Below are positions 33,307 to 41,968 of a stretch of DNA of 64,000 bases, piece by piece. The position numbers were made by a program, and so were the translations under genes. This DNA comes from Streptomyces sp. NBC_01341 (GTDB lineage: Bacteria; Actinomycetota; Actinomycetes; Streptomycetales; Streptomycetaceae): the NCBI RefSeq assembly GCF_035946055.1, contig NZ_CP108364.1:1426001-1490000 (forward strand), written 5' to 3'. Position 1 is the stretch's first letter. Every line of letters starts with the position of its first letter. The notes beneath the pieces are model-generated. The model did not search any database, had not been told where the DNA came from, and saw nothing but the letters and a program-made list of their open reading frames with translations.

Positions 33307-34071
33307 ATGCCTTCACCCGTGCTCCTCGTCGTCGCCCACGGCAGCCGTGACCCGCGGCACGCGGCGACCGTGCACGCGCTCACCGCGCGGGTACGGTCGC
33401 TGCGGCCCGGTCTGCGTGTGGAGACGGGCTTCCTGGAGTTCAACGCCCCGTCCGTGCCCCGGGTCCTGGAGCGTATGGCCTCGGAGGGGGCGGACGAGGT
33501 CGTCGCGCTCCCGCTGCTGCTGACCCGCGCCTTCCACGCCAAGACGGACATTCCCGCCGTGCTGCACGAGGCACGGACCCGGCTCCCGAGGCTGCGGATC
33601 ACCCAGGCGGGTGTCCTCGGCCCGTCCCCCCTGCTGAACGCGGCGCTGGAGCAGCGGCTCGCCGAAGCGGGACTTTCGCCCGCCGACAGGTCCACGACCG
33701 GGCTCGTCCTGGCGTCGGCGGGTTCCACGGACCCGGAGGCGAGCGCAGTGATCGCTGAAATCGCGCGGGAGCTGCGGCACACCGGTTGGTGCGCCGTGCG
33801 GCCTGCGTTCGCCTCCGCTGTGACTGCCGAGGGCTTCTCGGGTACCGCCGACGTGGTGCGCTCGCTCCGGGCCGACGGCGTCGGCCGGGTCGCTGTGGCC
33901 CCGTACGTGATCGCCCCCGGCCGTCTTCCGGACCGGATCGCCGCGGGCGCGGAGGAGACGGGGGCCGATGTGCTGGCCGGAGTACTGGGACCGTCCCCCG
34001 CGCTCGCCCGGCTGTTGCTCGCCCGGTACGACGAGGCGCGCGTCGCGGTGCAGGGGTCGATGAGCGCCTAA
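33307..34071 (+). CDS. Sirohydrochlorin chelatase
   Basis: A 254-residue CbiX/SirB-type chelatase with two repeats of the family fold. The metal-binding His is in LLVVAHGSRDPRHAATVHAL (His11) with a second His in LTRAFHAKTDIP. It inserts Fe2+ (or Co2+) into sirohydrochlorin; at the end of the sulfur operon, six bases after ssuC, it most likely makes the siroheme for SirA. A cobalamin role is possible, but no cob genes are nearby. Confidence 0.9.
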   Translation: MPSPVLLVVAHGSRDPRHAATVHALTARVRSLRPGLRVETGFLEFNAPSVPRVLERMASEGADEVVALPLLLTRAFHAKTDIPAVLHEARTRLPRLRITQAGVLGPSPLLNAALEQRLAEAGLSPADRSTTGLVLASAGSTDPEASAVIAEIARELRHTGWCAVRPAFASAVTAEGFSGTADVVRSLRADGVGRVAVAPYVIAPGRLPDRIAAGAEETGADVLAGVLGPSPALARLLLARYDEARVAVQGSMSA

Positions 34072-34191
34072 GGGCTGTCCCGGTCCGGGCCGGGGTGCCC
34101 GCACAGGCGTACGCGTTCTTCGTGCCGCTCATCCTCGGTCCGCACGGGACCGCCGGTCTTGAAGGAACGCGACACCCGGCTCCCCTCGGGC

Positions 34192-35193
34192 TCAGGACTC
34201 CGCGTCGGCCAGCGCGGTGAGTTCCGCGACGGTCATGGACCCGGCCGGGCGCCGCTCGCGGGCGAAGGTGTTGGCGGTGCGCCGCAGGACGTCGTTGACG
34301 GGCGTCGGGACACCGTGCAGCCGCCCGAGGAGGGCGATCTCACCGTTGAGGTAGTCGGCCTCGATCGTCCCCGTGCCCCGGGTGAGGCTCTGCCAGGACG
34401 ACCCGCCGCGCCGTTCGGAGCCGTCGAAGGGGTCGAAGCGGATCCTGCCGCCGCGCGCCGCCTCCTGCTCCTCGCTCCCGGTGGCCTCGATACCGGCGGC
34501 CCGGAGCACCGCCCGCCCCTCCGCCCGCGCGCGGCCGAACAGGGCGCGTCCCTCGGGACTGTCGAGCACACCGGTGGCTGCCTCGATCGCGTTGGCGAGG
34601 TTGGACAGCAGCTTGGCGTACTTCCAGCGCATCACGTCGGGGACGACCGGCGCCTCCAGCCTGGCCTTCTCCCAGTCAGCGGCGACCGCTCGCACGGTGT
34701 CGTCGGTGCCGGACGGATAGCGGCCGAGGTGCAGGATGCCGGTGAGCGGGGCTCCGGCGGCGACGACCCTGCCGGGCTCGACGAAGCTCGCGGGAAGGTA
34801 GACGCAGCAGCCGTAGACACGGCGGAAGCGGCGCAGGGCCAGCCGCTCGCTCTCGACACCGTTCTGCGCGCAGATCAGGGGCAGGCGCTCCCCCGCGGTC
34901 CCGCCGCCCTCCACCGGGGCGGCGCTCCAGGCGTCGAGCGCGTCGGTGGCGTCCTGAGTCTTCACCGCGAGGACGAGGACGTCGTGGCTCTCCAGGCGCA
35001 GCCCGGCCGGCCCGTCGACGACGGGGAGACGGTGCGTACGTGTTCCCTCGGGTGTGGTGAGGCTGAGCCCGCCGTCCCGCAGAGCGGCGTACTGCGTCCC
35101 GCGCGCGACGAGTACCACCTCGTGGCCCGCCTCGGCCAGCCGTCCGCCGATGGCGCCGCCCACGGCTCCCGTTCCCACGATGATGTAGCGCAT
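34192..35193 (-). CDS. panE: Ketopantoate reductase family protein
   Basis: A 333-residue NADP-dependent reductase. The Rossmann loop is IIVGTGAVGGAIGGRLAEAG (residues 4-23). The catalytic region includes VLAVKTQDATDALD, the ICAQNGVES loop and MRWKYAKLLSNLANAIEAAT with the conserved Lys and Asn. The family reduces 2-dehydropantoate to pantoate in CoA synthesis, but paralogues with other substrates are common in actinomycetes. It is monocistronic, convergent with the end of the sulfur operon, and its start is 101 bp from the protease gene terminus, with a terminator between. Confidence 0.8.
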   Translation of the reverse strand: MRYIIVGTGAVGGAIGGRLAEAGHEVVLVARGTQYAALRDGGLSLTTPEGTRTHRLPVVDGPAGLRLESHDVLVLAVKTQDATDALDAWSAAPVEGGGTAGERLPLICAQNGVESERLALRRFRRVYGCCVYLPASFVEPGRVVAAGAPLTGILHLGRYPSGTDDTVRAVAADWEKARLEAPVVPDVMRWKYAKLLSNLANAIEAATGVLDSPEGRALFGRARAEGRAVLRAAGIEATGSEEQEAARGGRIRFDPFDGSERRGGSSWQSLTRGTGTIEADYLNGEIALLGRLHGVPTPVNDVLRRTANTFARERRPAGSMTVAELTALADAES

Positions 35194-35248
35194 GCGGACG
35201 AGCCTCGCACAGTGCCGGCGCCCCCGGGAAGCGGGAGCGGGAACGGCA

Positions 35249-35277
35249 ACGGGCCGCGCTCGGGGAGCGCGGCCCGT
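35249..35277 (-). terminator. Terminator of the streptogrisin-type protease gene
   Basis: A perfect 13-bp stem (35249-35261 with 35265-35277) with a 3-nt loop, 17 nt after the protease stop codon. Confidence 0.85.
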
Positions 35278-35293
35278 CGGGGAGGGGTGGTGC

Positions 35294-36208
35294 CTAGAAG
35301 ACGCTGACGCCGTAGGCGCTCAGCGCCTCGGTGACGGGCTGGAAGAACGTGGTGCCGCCCGAGCTGCAGTTGCCGCTGCCGCCCGAGGTGAGGCCGAGTG
35401 CCGTGCTACCGGAGAAGAGCGGGCCGCCGCTGTCGCCGGGCTCGGCGCAGACGTTGGTCTGGATCAGACCGGAGACGATGTCACCGCCACCGTAGTTGAC
35501 CGTCGCGTTGAGACCGGTGACCGTGCCGCTGTGGACACCGGTGGTGGAACCGCTGCGCCTGACGGACTGCCCCACGCTGGGATTGCCGGCGGAGGTGATG
35601 TCCTGGTAGCTGCCGTTGTAGAGGTAGACACGGCCGTCGGCGGCAGCCGAGTTCGAGTGCCGGATCAGCCCGTAGTCGTTGCCCGGGAAGCTGGTGCCGG
35701 CCCGGGTGCCGAGCAGGGTGGTCTGGCCCGAGTTGGTGTACCAGGTGCTGCCTATCTCGGTGCAGTGCCCGGCGGTCAGCGCGTAGTAGGTGCTGCCGCT
35801 GCGGACGTTGAAGCCCAGCGAGCAGCGTCCGCCGCCGGCGTAGATGGCCTGGCCGCCCGCGATGAGCTTGTTGAACGTGCCGTCCGTGTGCTTGACGTCG
35901 GCCTTCGCGCCCGAGTCGGCGACCGACTTCTTGATCGTGGCGATCTCGGCGGCGCTGACCGTGCTGTCGACGGTCACGACGACCTTGCCGGTGCTCGCGT
36001 CGGTGTACCAGGCGGTGCCGGCGATGTCGGCGCCGCGCACGGCCGAGCTGGCCGAGCTGAGTTCCGCCTTCGTCACGGTGTCCGATGCGGCCTGGGCCAC
36101 GGCGGTGGGGGCCGCAAGCGCCACGGCGGTGACCAGACCTGAGGTCGCGGCGATGAGGCGAGCGCGTCTGGAGAGCGAACCGAGGGGGGCGAAGCGCTTG
36201 AAGGTCAC
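35294..36208 (-). CDS. Streptogrisin-type secreted serine protease (S1 family)
   Basis: A 304-residue alpha-lytic/streptogrisin protease precursor starting at GTG 36208 after GGAGGA. A signal peptide (to about 41), a short propeptide (about 42-115) and a mature enzyme starting near Ile116 ([20 protein letters not shown]) give about 189 mature residues, close to streptogrisins A and B. Catalytic triad: His148 (LTAGHC), Asp178 (GNDYGLI), Ser260 (EPGDSGGPL). The Cys pairs around His148 and Ser260 are conserved. Secreted as an inactive zymogen whose propeptide acts as a folding chaperone; probably induced during development or nutrient limitation. Confidence 0.93.
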   Translation of the reverse strand: MTFKRFAPLGSLSRRARLIAATSGLVTAVALAAPTAVAQAASDTVTKAELSSASSAVRGADIAGTAWYTDASTGKVVVTVDSTVSAAEIATIKKSVADSGAKADVKHTDGTFNKLIAGGQAIYAGGGRCSLGFNVRSGSTYYALTAGHCTEIGSTWYTNSGQTTLLGTRAGTSFPGNDYGLIRHSNSAAADGRVYLYNGSYQDITSAGNPSVGQSVRRSGSTTGVHSGTVTGLNATVNYGGGDIVSGLIQTNVCAEPGDSGGPLFSGSTALGLTSGGSGNCSSGGTTFFQPVTEALSAYGVSVF

Positions 36209-36758
36209 AGGATCCTCCGTATTGGGGGGTGTCCGGTCAGCTGGGTGGGCGGACCGAGTGCTGTGCGGTTCTCCGCGGCCAGGTGGGTCTGGTCGTGGAC
36301 CTGCCAACCGCACGCCCCGAATCCTCGGCTCCGGTTGGGCCGGTGGCAAGGCCCCCTTCCGGACCGTGGCGGAGAACGGACCGTGAACCCCGCGATGCGT
36401 GGAGGTGCCTTCCGAACGCCGGCGTCCGCTCATCGAACGGAGCGGGCCAGCGAATTGCAGCAAAGCGTGAAGCGGCGAGCGGACGTCGGTTGCTGTCTAC
36501 GCGCATCGCGTTCACACACACCACGAGGGCCCGGGAGCCGGGCGCACGAGGCACTCGGCAGCCCGGAGCGGAGCCTTCGGCACCCTGTCCGTTCAGGCTC
36601 TTTACCAGCGTTTTGCCCAGGCATCCCAGTTGGCCTGAATCAGACTTTCCGGCGAGAACCGGCCGCGCCCGGCGCGCGAATCGGACCGGACGCGCACTCT
36701 TGCGAGGCGAGCACGGCCTGTGCTGAGGAGGTGGCCGGAAGGCTCCGGGAGCGGACGC
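36209..36758. other. 550-bp stretch without a supported gene
   Basis: This is the promoter side of the streptogrisin-type gene. Frames on both strands are low-complexity Arg/Pro/Gly with no credible starts. An 11-bp imperfect inverted pair, CGGTTCTCCGC near 36268 and GCGGAGAACGG near 36370, is the only structure noticed. The stretch may be the remains of lost DNA, given the broken gene that follows. Confidence 0.5.
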
Positions 36759-36920
36759 TCAGACCTCGGCGAACGGATCGTCGACGAACGGCGTGGCCTG
36801 ATGGAAGGAGAGGAGCCAGCCGTGCGTCGTCAGCCGCCGCGACGAACTGCGGTGCGAGGGCGGGCCCCTGGACTCTGTGTCGAAGGTGAGGTGCACCAGA
36901 CCGGAAGCGAGCCGGTCGCC
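36759..36920 (-). pseudogene. 3' remnant of an NTF2-like (DUF4440-type) gene
   Basis: The minus-strand frame ending at TGA 36759 encodes DRLASGLVHLTFDTESRG, an SRRL block and THGWLLSFHQATPF, matching the last third of the small NTF2-like proteins common in Streptomyces (GLVHLTFDT, RSSxWR, GWxxxFHQATP). About 54 codons match; upstream the frame has no start codon and loses resemblance before reaching the next gene at 37019, so the N-terminal half is gone. Intact members are about 120 residues. Assignment is by pattern memory only. Confidence 0.5.
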
Positions 36921-37018
36921 CTCACACGGGACGCGGTGAGGGGTCCGGGACGCGACGCGCCGGGATCCGTGAGCATCGCGGCTCGCCCGCCACGGCCGCG
37001 GCCACGACGGGCGAGGGC

Positions 37019-37567
37019 TCAGTCACGCGTCATCTCCACAAGCCTGACCACGGTGTTCCAGTTGCGGCTGGTCGCCACGAGGCCCCGGTTGAGCGCGGGG
37101 CGGCCCAGCGCGACGGCCAGCTTGGAGCGGCCGAGCCCTTCGGGTGCGTACAGATACAGGGCCCGCTCACCCACCCGGAACTCCTCGGGGAGGAACGCCT
37201 CGGCGTCGAGCGGGGCGTAACGGGCGGCGTCGACGGGCTGGTCGAAGTAGGTGACGTGCAGCTGCTTGGGTTCCAGCTCGGCGGCGGGAAAGGGACAGCC
37301 GTCCGCGACCGCCGCGAGATAGGCGCCCGAGCGCACGAGGCAGTCGACAGGAAAGCCGAACCGTTCCTCGATCGCCCGCTGGAGCCCGGCGGCCAGGGTG
37401 TTCTCGTCGCCCGTCGCGCTGCGGAACACGGCGTTGCCGCTCTGCAGGTACGTCGCGACGTCCTCGTGGCCCAGTTCGCCGAGCAGCGTGCGGAGTTCCG
37501 CCATGGGGACCCGCCGGTGGCCGCTGACGTTGACCCCGCGCAGCAGCGCCGCGTACATCGTGCTCAT
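37019..37567 (-). CDS. DUF1697 family protein
   Basis: A 182-residue soluble protein with the DUF1697 signature at the N-terminus (YAALLRGVNVSGHRRVPMAE), the YLQSGNAVF strand and the C-terminal GLGRSKLAVALGRPALNRGL and NWNTVVRLVEM. The family is widespread in bacteria and has no established function. Either the first Met (37567) or the fourth residue Met could be the start. It is a single gene between two terminated transcripts. Confidence 0.9.
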   Translation of the reverse strand: MSTMYAALLRGVNVSGHRRVPMAELRTLLGELGHEDVATYLQSGNAVFRSATGDENTLAAGLQRAIEERFGFPVDCLVRSGAYLAAVADGCPFPAAELEPKQLHVTYFDQPVDAARYAPLDAEAFLPEEFRVGERALYLYAPEGLGRSKLAVALGRPALNRGLVATSRNWNTVVRLVEMTRD

Positions 37568-37615
37568 GTCCCCACCCTAGGGCGTCCGGTCCGCGTCGGG
37601 CCGGAAGGCCCTGCC

Positions 37616-37656
37616 GACGGCCGCCGCGCCCCGTGGGGGAGGGCACGGCGGCCGTC
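37616..37656 (-). terminator. Terminator of the subtilisin-like protease gene
   Basis: A perfect 11-bp stem (37616-37626 with 37646-37656) around a 19-nt GC-rich loop, 9 nt after the stop codon. Confidence 0.7.
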
Positions 37657-37664
37657 GCGTCTCG

Positions 37665-38867
37665 CTACTCGACGATCTTCAGGAGCTTGTTGGCCGTGCC
37701 CTCGGTCGCGTTGCTGATGGCGTCCGAGGTGGCGCCCCCGGTGAGCGCGGTGGCTACCGCCTGGGGAGTCGCGTCCGGGTGTCCGCCCAGGTACACGGCG
37801 GCCGCGCCGACGACGTGCGGGGTCGCCATGGACGTCCCGGAGATGGTGTTGGTGGCGTCGTCGCTCTCGTTCCAGGCGGACGTGATGTCCGAGCCGGGGG
37901 CATAGATGTCCACGACGGAGCCGAAGTTGGAGAACGACGACTGCTCGTCGTCCTTCGTGGACGAGGCGACCGTGATGGCCTCCGGGACCCGGGAGGGCGA
38001 ACCCTCCCCCGCGTCGCTCGACTCGTTGCCGGCGGCCACCGCGAAGGTGACACCGGAGGCGACGGCCTTCTGCACCGCGGCGTCGAGTGCCGGGTCGGCG
38101 CCCCCGCCCAGGCTCATGTTGGCGACGGACGGCCCCTTGTGGTTCGCGGTGACCCAGTCGATGCCGGCGACGACCTGCTCGGTCGTTCCCGAGCCCGCGT
38201 CGTCCAGCACCCTGACGGCCACGATCTCGGCCTTCTTGGCGACGCCGTGCGCGGCACCGGCGATGGTCCCGGCCACGTGTGTGCCGTGTCCGTTTCCGTC
38301 GTTGGCGTCGTCGTCGTTGTCCACGGCGTCGAAGCCCGAGGTGGCCCGGCCCTCGAAGTCGGTGTGGGTGACACGGACACCGGTGTCGATGACATAGGCG
38401 GTGACGCCGTCACCGGCGGCGTCCGGATAGGTATAGGCGCCGTCCCCGGCGGTCTCGGCCTGGTCGATCCGGTCCAGACCCCAGGACGGCGGGTTGTCCT
38501 GCGTGGCGTCGATGTGGAACTTCTTGTTCTGGACGACCTTGGCCACCGCCGGGTCGGCGGCGAGGCGCTTGGCCTCGGTGTCCGAAAGGCCGCTGGCGGA
38601 GAACCCGTTGATGGCGGAACTGTAGGTGCGCCTCAGCTTGCCGCCGTACTCCTGAGCGAGCTCGGCCTTGTCGGCCTTCTCGTCCAGCATCACGATGTAG
38701 CTGCCGGAGACGGCCGAGGCCGCGTCGGCGCCGTAGACGGTGCCCGTCGCGGGAGCCGGAGCGGCTCCCGCGAACTGGGTGGTGAAGAGGGTGACGCCGG
38801 CGGCAGCCGCCACGGCTGTTATCGACGCGGTGAGCTTGAGCGAGCGAGTGCGCTTGTGAGTTGCCAT
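37665..38867 (-). CDS. Secreted subtilisin-like serine protease (S8) with I9 propeptide
   Basis: A 400-residue preproprotein starting at ATG 38867. A signal peptide ends near 35 (FAGAAPAPA). An inhibitor_I9 propeptide spans about 55-120 (SYIVMLDEKADKAELAQEYG). The catalytic domain has Asp161 (AYVIDTGVRVTHTDFEG), His194 (NGHGTHVAGTIAG), the oxyanion Asn281 (AAGNESSD) and Ser346 (TISGTSMATPHVVGAA). It ends right after the catalytic domain with no extra wall-binding module. Extracellular protein degradation is the likely job. Distinct from the streptogrisin-type protease 1.5 kb away. Confidence 0.94.
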   Translation of the reverse strand: MATHKRTRSLKLTASITAVAAAAGVTLFTTQFAGAAPAPATGTVYGADAASAVSGSYIVMLDEKADKAELAQEYGGKLRRTYSSAINGFSASGLSDTEAKRLAADPAVAKVVQNKKFHIDATQDNPPSWGLDRIDQAETAGDGAYTYPDAAGDGVTAYVIDTGVRVTHTDFEGRATSGFDAVDNDDDANDGNGHGTHVAGTIAGAAHGVAKKAEIVAVRVLDDAGSGTTEQVVAGIDWVTANHKGPSVANMSLGGGADPALDAAVQKAVASGVTFAVAAGNESSDAGEGSPSRVPEAITVASSTKDDEQSSFSNFGSVVDIYAPGSDITSAWNESDDATNTISGTSMATPHVVGAAAVYLGGHPDATPQAVATALTGGATSDAISNATEGTANKLLKIVE

Positions 38868-39352
38868 GAAGAGGGGTCTCCTCGTCATTCTTTGTGGGGG
38901 GATTGACCCTCGGCCGGAAGATCTCCGGGGGTTGGGTCGAAACACTGCTCGATTGACGCGCGCAGATCAAGACCTTCATGCAGCCGTCACGCAGTCGGCA
39001 AGCTTTCGCCACAGAAAACTGCCGCACACCAGGCGTTATCGGACACTGAAGCCCGGCTTGCGCTCGCCCATGGGGGCACCTGGAACGGGGACGTCCGGAG
39101 CCTCGGTCCGGTCGTCGGCCAACACCCCTGCACCCTTTCAGGTCGTGCACCGACGAGTTCCGGCGGCCCTTCGGGCGATGGCTGCCGCGCCCCGAAGCCT
39201 CCCGCGAACTCCCGGCGCTCCCCGGGCCCGGCACTTCAAGGCGGCCGGGGCGGTCCACCCCCGCCTCACCTCGTTGACGGCGCTTCCGGCGTCCGCCGGA
39301 AGCGGTCCGGGAAAGGCACACGCCGGGCAGCGCCGCAGCGCCGGGCGCGTAC
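38868..39352. other. 485-bp intergenic stretch
   Basis: It holds the promoter region of the S8 protease gene and the terminator of the glycosyltransferase gene (39281-39304). No frame with a credible start or family resemblance is seen on either strand. Confidence 0.6.
39281..39304 (-). terminator. Terminator of the glycosyltransferase gene
   Basis: CGCTTCCGGCG (39281-39291) and CGCCGGAAGCG (39294-39304) are perfectly complementary; sterically about 9 bp with a 6-nt loop would form. It lies 48 nt after the stop codon. Confidence 0.65.
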
Positions 39353-40546
39353 CTACCGGGCGAGTTCGGCCTCGATGAGGTCGGCCGCCCGCCGCGTGCC
39401 GCCCTCACCCCGCATCCGCTCCCCGATGCGCGCGAGCCTCCCGGCGACCTCGGGGTCGTCCACCAAAGCGAGGACGGCGGCGCGCAGGGCCGCGGCGTCC
39501 GCCTCCTCCTTCGGCAGGCGCCTGGCGACTCCGAGCGACTGCAGCATGTCCGCGTTGCCGAACTGGTCGACGGCCTGCGGGACGGCCACCATCGGTGTAC
39601 CGGTGGCGAGTCCTTCCTGGCTGCCGCCCGCACCCGCGTGGGTGACGAAGGCGTCCGCCTGCTTCAGCACGGACAACTGCGGTACCCAGGGGTGCACTTC
39701 GACGTTCCCCGGTACGCGCCCGAGTTCGGCGGGGTCGACGTGGGCGCCGATCTGCAGCACGACGTGCCAGCCCGGCAGGTCACCGAAGGCCTCGACGCAC
39801 GCACGGTAGAACGCCGGCTCGCCCGTGAACGACGAGCCGAGCGAGACGAGCAGGACCTTGCCGGCGTCGGCAGGCCGCTCCCACTCCCCCTGGTCGGCAC
39901 GGTCGCCCTGGCAGGCCCCGACGAAGGTGAACCTGTCGTGGTCCACGCGGTCGGCGTTCGGCTGGAGCACTTCCGGGATCAGCACCAGGCCCCGGCGCGG
40001 CCGGGCCACGAAGTCGTCGGACGAGAGGCCGCCGAGGCCGTTTCCGGCGAGCCAGGCCGCGAAGCGCGCGTAGTACGCGCGGCCCCGCTCCGTCTGCTTC
40101 AGCCCGGCGGTCGCAGGGTCCCCCACCTCCTCGGCGTACCCCTCCCACGGGACCAGGTTGGGCCACAGCTGGACGGCGGGCACGCCCCATCGGTGGGCGA
40201 GCACCCGGGCCGGGTACGCGGTGATGTCGTGCAGGACGAGATCCGGCTCGTCGCCCTCGAACGCCTCGGCCAGCCGCGGCAGGGCCTGGACGGCATCGGT
40301 GAGGAACGGCTCGAGATGATCGATGAGTTCGCTGCCCCAGCCCTCGGGCGAGGTGGGCAGCACGGAGGTGTAGATCACCGGCTCCGCGCCGGTTGCGGCG
40401 ATCGCGTCGGCGAAGGAGGCGGGGATGGCGTAGCTGACACGGTGCCCACGGGCGACGAGTTCACGGATCACTTCGAGGCTCGGGTTCACGTGCCCATGGG
40501 CGGCGATGGAGAACATGGCGATGTGGGCACGCGGCGTCGGCGTCAT
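39353..40546 (-). CDS. Macrolide-type UDP-glycosyltransferase (MGT/OleD family)
   Basis: A 397-residue GT1 enzyme. The N-terminal acceptor domain opens with [20 protein letters not shown], containing the catalytic His of the HGHVNP motif, and its partner Asp is in [15 protein letters not shown]. The C-terminal donor domain carries [40 protein letters not shown] and [11 protein letters not shown], the UDP-sugar signature. Relatives such as OleD and S. lividans Mgt glucosylate and inactivate macrolides and other aglycones. No polyketide cluster is nearby, so a detoxification role is more likely than tailoring. A palindrome directly upstream (40561-40579) suggests repression by a TetR-type protein. 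Confidence 0.9.
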   Translation of the reverse strand: MTPTPRAHIAMFSIAAHGHVNPSLEVIRELVARGHRVSYAIPASFADAIAATGAEPVIYTSVLPTSPEGWGSELIDHLEPFLTDAVQALPRLAEAFEGDEPDLVLHDITAYPARVLAHRWGVPAVQLWPNLVPWEGYAEEVGDPATAGLKQTERGRAYYARFAAWLAGNGLGGLSSDDFVARPRRGLVLIPEVLQPNADRVDHDRFTFVGACQGDRADQGEWERPADAGKVLLVSLGSSFTGEPAFYRACVEAFGDLPGWHVVLQIGAHVDPAELGRVPGNVEVHPWVPQLSVLKQADAFVTHAGAGGSQEGLATGTPMVAVPQAVDQFGNADMLQSLGVARRLPKEEADAAALRAAVLALVDDPEVAGRLARIGERMRGEGGTRRAADLIEAELAR

Positions 40547-40560
40547 GCCATCGACGATAA

Positions 40561-40579
40561 ACGAGACGATACGTCTCGT
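40561..40579. promoter_or_regulatory. Palindromic TetR-like operator before the glycosyltransferase gene
   Basis: ACGAGACG-ATA-CGTCTCGT has perfect 8-bp arms and starts 15 bp before the start codon, so it overlaps the expected core promoter. The size and the GAGACG half-site are typical of TetR-family operators. No tetR gene is adjacent. Confidence 0.65.
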
Positions 40580-40635
40580 CCAGTTGGTTCGGGTCCAGCG
40601 GTTCGGCCGAACCCGCGATGCCGGAAATCACCGCC

Positions 40636-40687
40636 GGCCTCGGATCAGTACCGGCAGCGCCTCGGCCTCGGATCAGCGCTGGTAGCG
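40636..40687. repeat. Imperfect duplication of the 3' end of the sugar-binding protein gene
   Basis: The 24-bp segment at 40664-40687, which includes the stop codon, recurs at 40636-40659 with 20 of 24 identities and a 28-bp period. Confidence 0.6.
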
Positions 40688-41968
40688 GTCGAGCACCCGG
40701 TTGCCGTCCTCGACCAGGCGCTTCCTCAGCTCCTCGGCGCCGATGGCCCCGCTGTAGTACTCCTGCAGCGCGGGGGTGGCCACCTTGTCCTTCCACTCGG
40801 GGTAACCGCGCACCGACTGCGCGGGAGCCGGGCGCAGCGCGCGGGCCAGGGCCGTCCCCGTCGCCCAGCCGTTCTCCGCCACGTGCAGGGCCGGGTCCGC
40901 GAGCGCCCGGGTCCCGGTCGGCAGCATCCAGTCGCCCTTGGCCAGGCGCACCATGTTGTCCGGGCGCAGCATGAAGTCGATGAACTGCGCGGCTTCCTTC
41001 TTGTGCGGGCTGTCCTGCGCGACCGAGAGGGTCTGCGGGCTGACGCCCTGGGCGAGCCCGCCGCTGCCCGACGGTGTGGGGAGGACTGTCCACTCGAAGC
41101 CCTCGGGCGCCTGCTCGACGACCTGCTGGCGGTAGGAGAAGCCCAGCGGGACCATGGCGTACCTGCCGCCGAACAATCCGGGGAGCGTGTCCGAGCCCCC
41201 CATGCCCAGAGCCGTCCGCGCCGCGCTGCCGTCGGAGCCGACCTGGTCGCGGACCGTACGCGGCATGACCCCGTCCCCCTCGCCGAAGCGGATCTCCACC
41301 GTGCCGTCCGCGCCGCGGTGGAAGAGCTGCCCGCCGGCCGACAGGCCGAGGTTGAGGGTGACGGAGACCGGTTCCTTGAGCGGCCAGGCGACGCCGTACC
41401 GCCCCTTCCCGGTCAGCTCGGCGGTCACCTGCCGGAACTCGGTCCAGGACCACGGCTTCTCGGGGGTCGGGATCCGTACGCCCGAGGAGTCGAGGATCTC
41501 CTTGTTCGCGATCAGGACCTTGGGTTCCTGGAGGAACGGGACTCCGTAGACGCCGCCGCCGAAGGTGGTGGTCGCCCAGGACTGCTCCGGGATGTCCTCG
41601 GTCAGCCTGCCGGGCAGGAGGGCGCGCAGGTCGGCGAGGTAGCCGCCGTACGCGAAGTCCGCGAGGTCGTCGGAGGCTTCGTGGATGATGTCCGGCGCCT
41701 CGCCGCCTTCGAAGGAGGTGAGCAGCTGGTCGTGGACGTTGTCCCAGCTGCCCTGGACGTAGTCGATCTGGATGTCCGGGTGGGCGGCGTTCCACTCCTG
41801 GACGAGCTGCCTGTTGGCCTCCACGGACTCCTTCTGCCAGGCGAGCGACTGGAAGCTGAGCCGGACCGTGCCGTCGGCGTCCGCGCCGCCTCCGCCGTCG
41901 CCGGAGCAGCCCGAGAGCAGGAGAGCGAACGCGGTGGCGAGCACCGCGGCCGTCGTGGGGAGCCGCAT
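40673..41968 (-). CDS. Sugar ABC transporter substrate-binding lipoprotein
   Basis: A 431-residue extracellular binding protein of the carbohydrate type (family 1). The lipoprotein signal ends in LLLSGC with Cys near residue 21, followed by a Gly/Asp-rich linker. VRLSFQSLAWQKESVEANRQ, then NAAHPDIQIDYVQGSWDNVH, then SFEGGEAPDIIHEASDDLAD and the EKPWSWTEFRQVTAELTGKG segment are typical. Its ATG shares one base with the stop of the upstream permease gene, so it is the third gene of the operon; more often the binding protein gene comes first. The sugar is unknown. Confidence 0.9.
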   Translation of the reverse strand: MRLPTTAAVLATAFALLLSGCSGDGGGGADADGTVRLSFQSLAWQKESVEANRQLVQEWNAAHPDIQIDYVQGSWDNVHDQLLTSFEGGEAPDIIHEASDDLADFAYGGYLADLRALLPGRLTEDIPEQSWATTTFGGGVYGVPFLQEPKVLIANKEILDSSGVRIPTPEKPWSWTEFRQVTAELTGKGRYGVAWPLKEPVSVTLNLGLSAGGQLFHRGADGTVEIRFGEGDGVMPRTVRDQVGSDGSAARTALGMGGSDTLPGLFGGRYAMVPLGFSYRQQVVEQAPEGFEWTVLPTPSGSGGLAQGVSPQTLSVAQDSPHKKEAAQFIDFMLRPDNMVRLAKGDWMLPTGTRALADPALHVAENGWATGTALARALRPAPAQSVRGYPEWKDKVATPALQEYYSGAIGAEELRKRLVEDGNRVLDRYQR

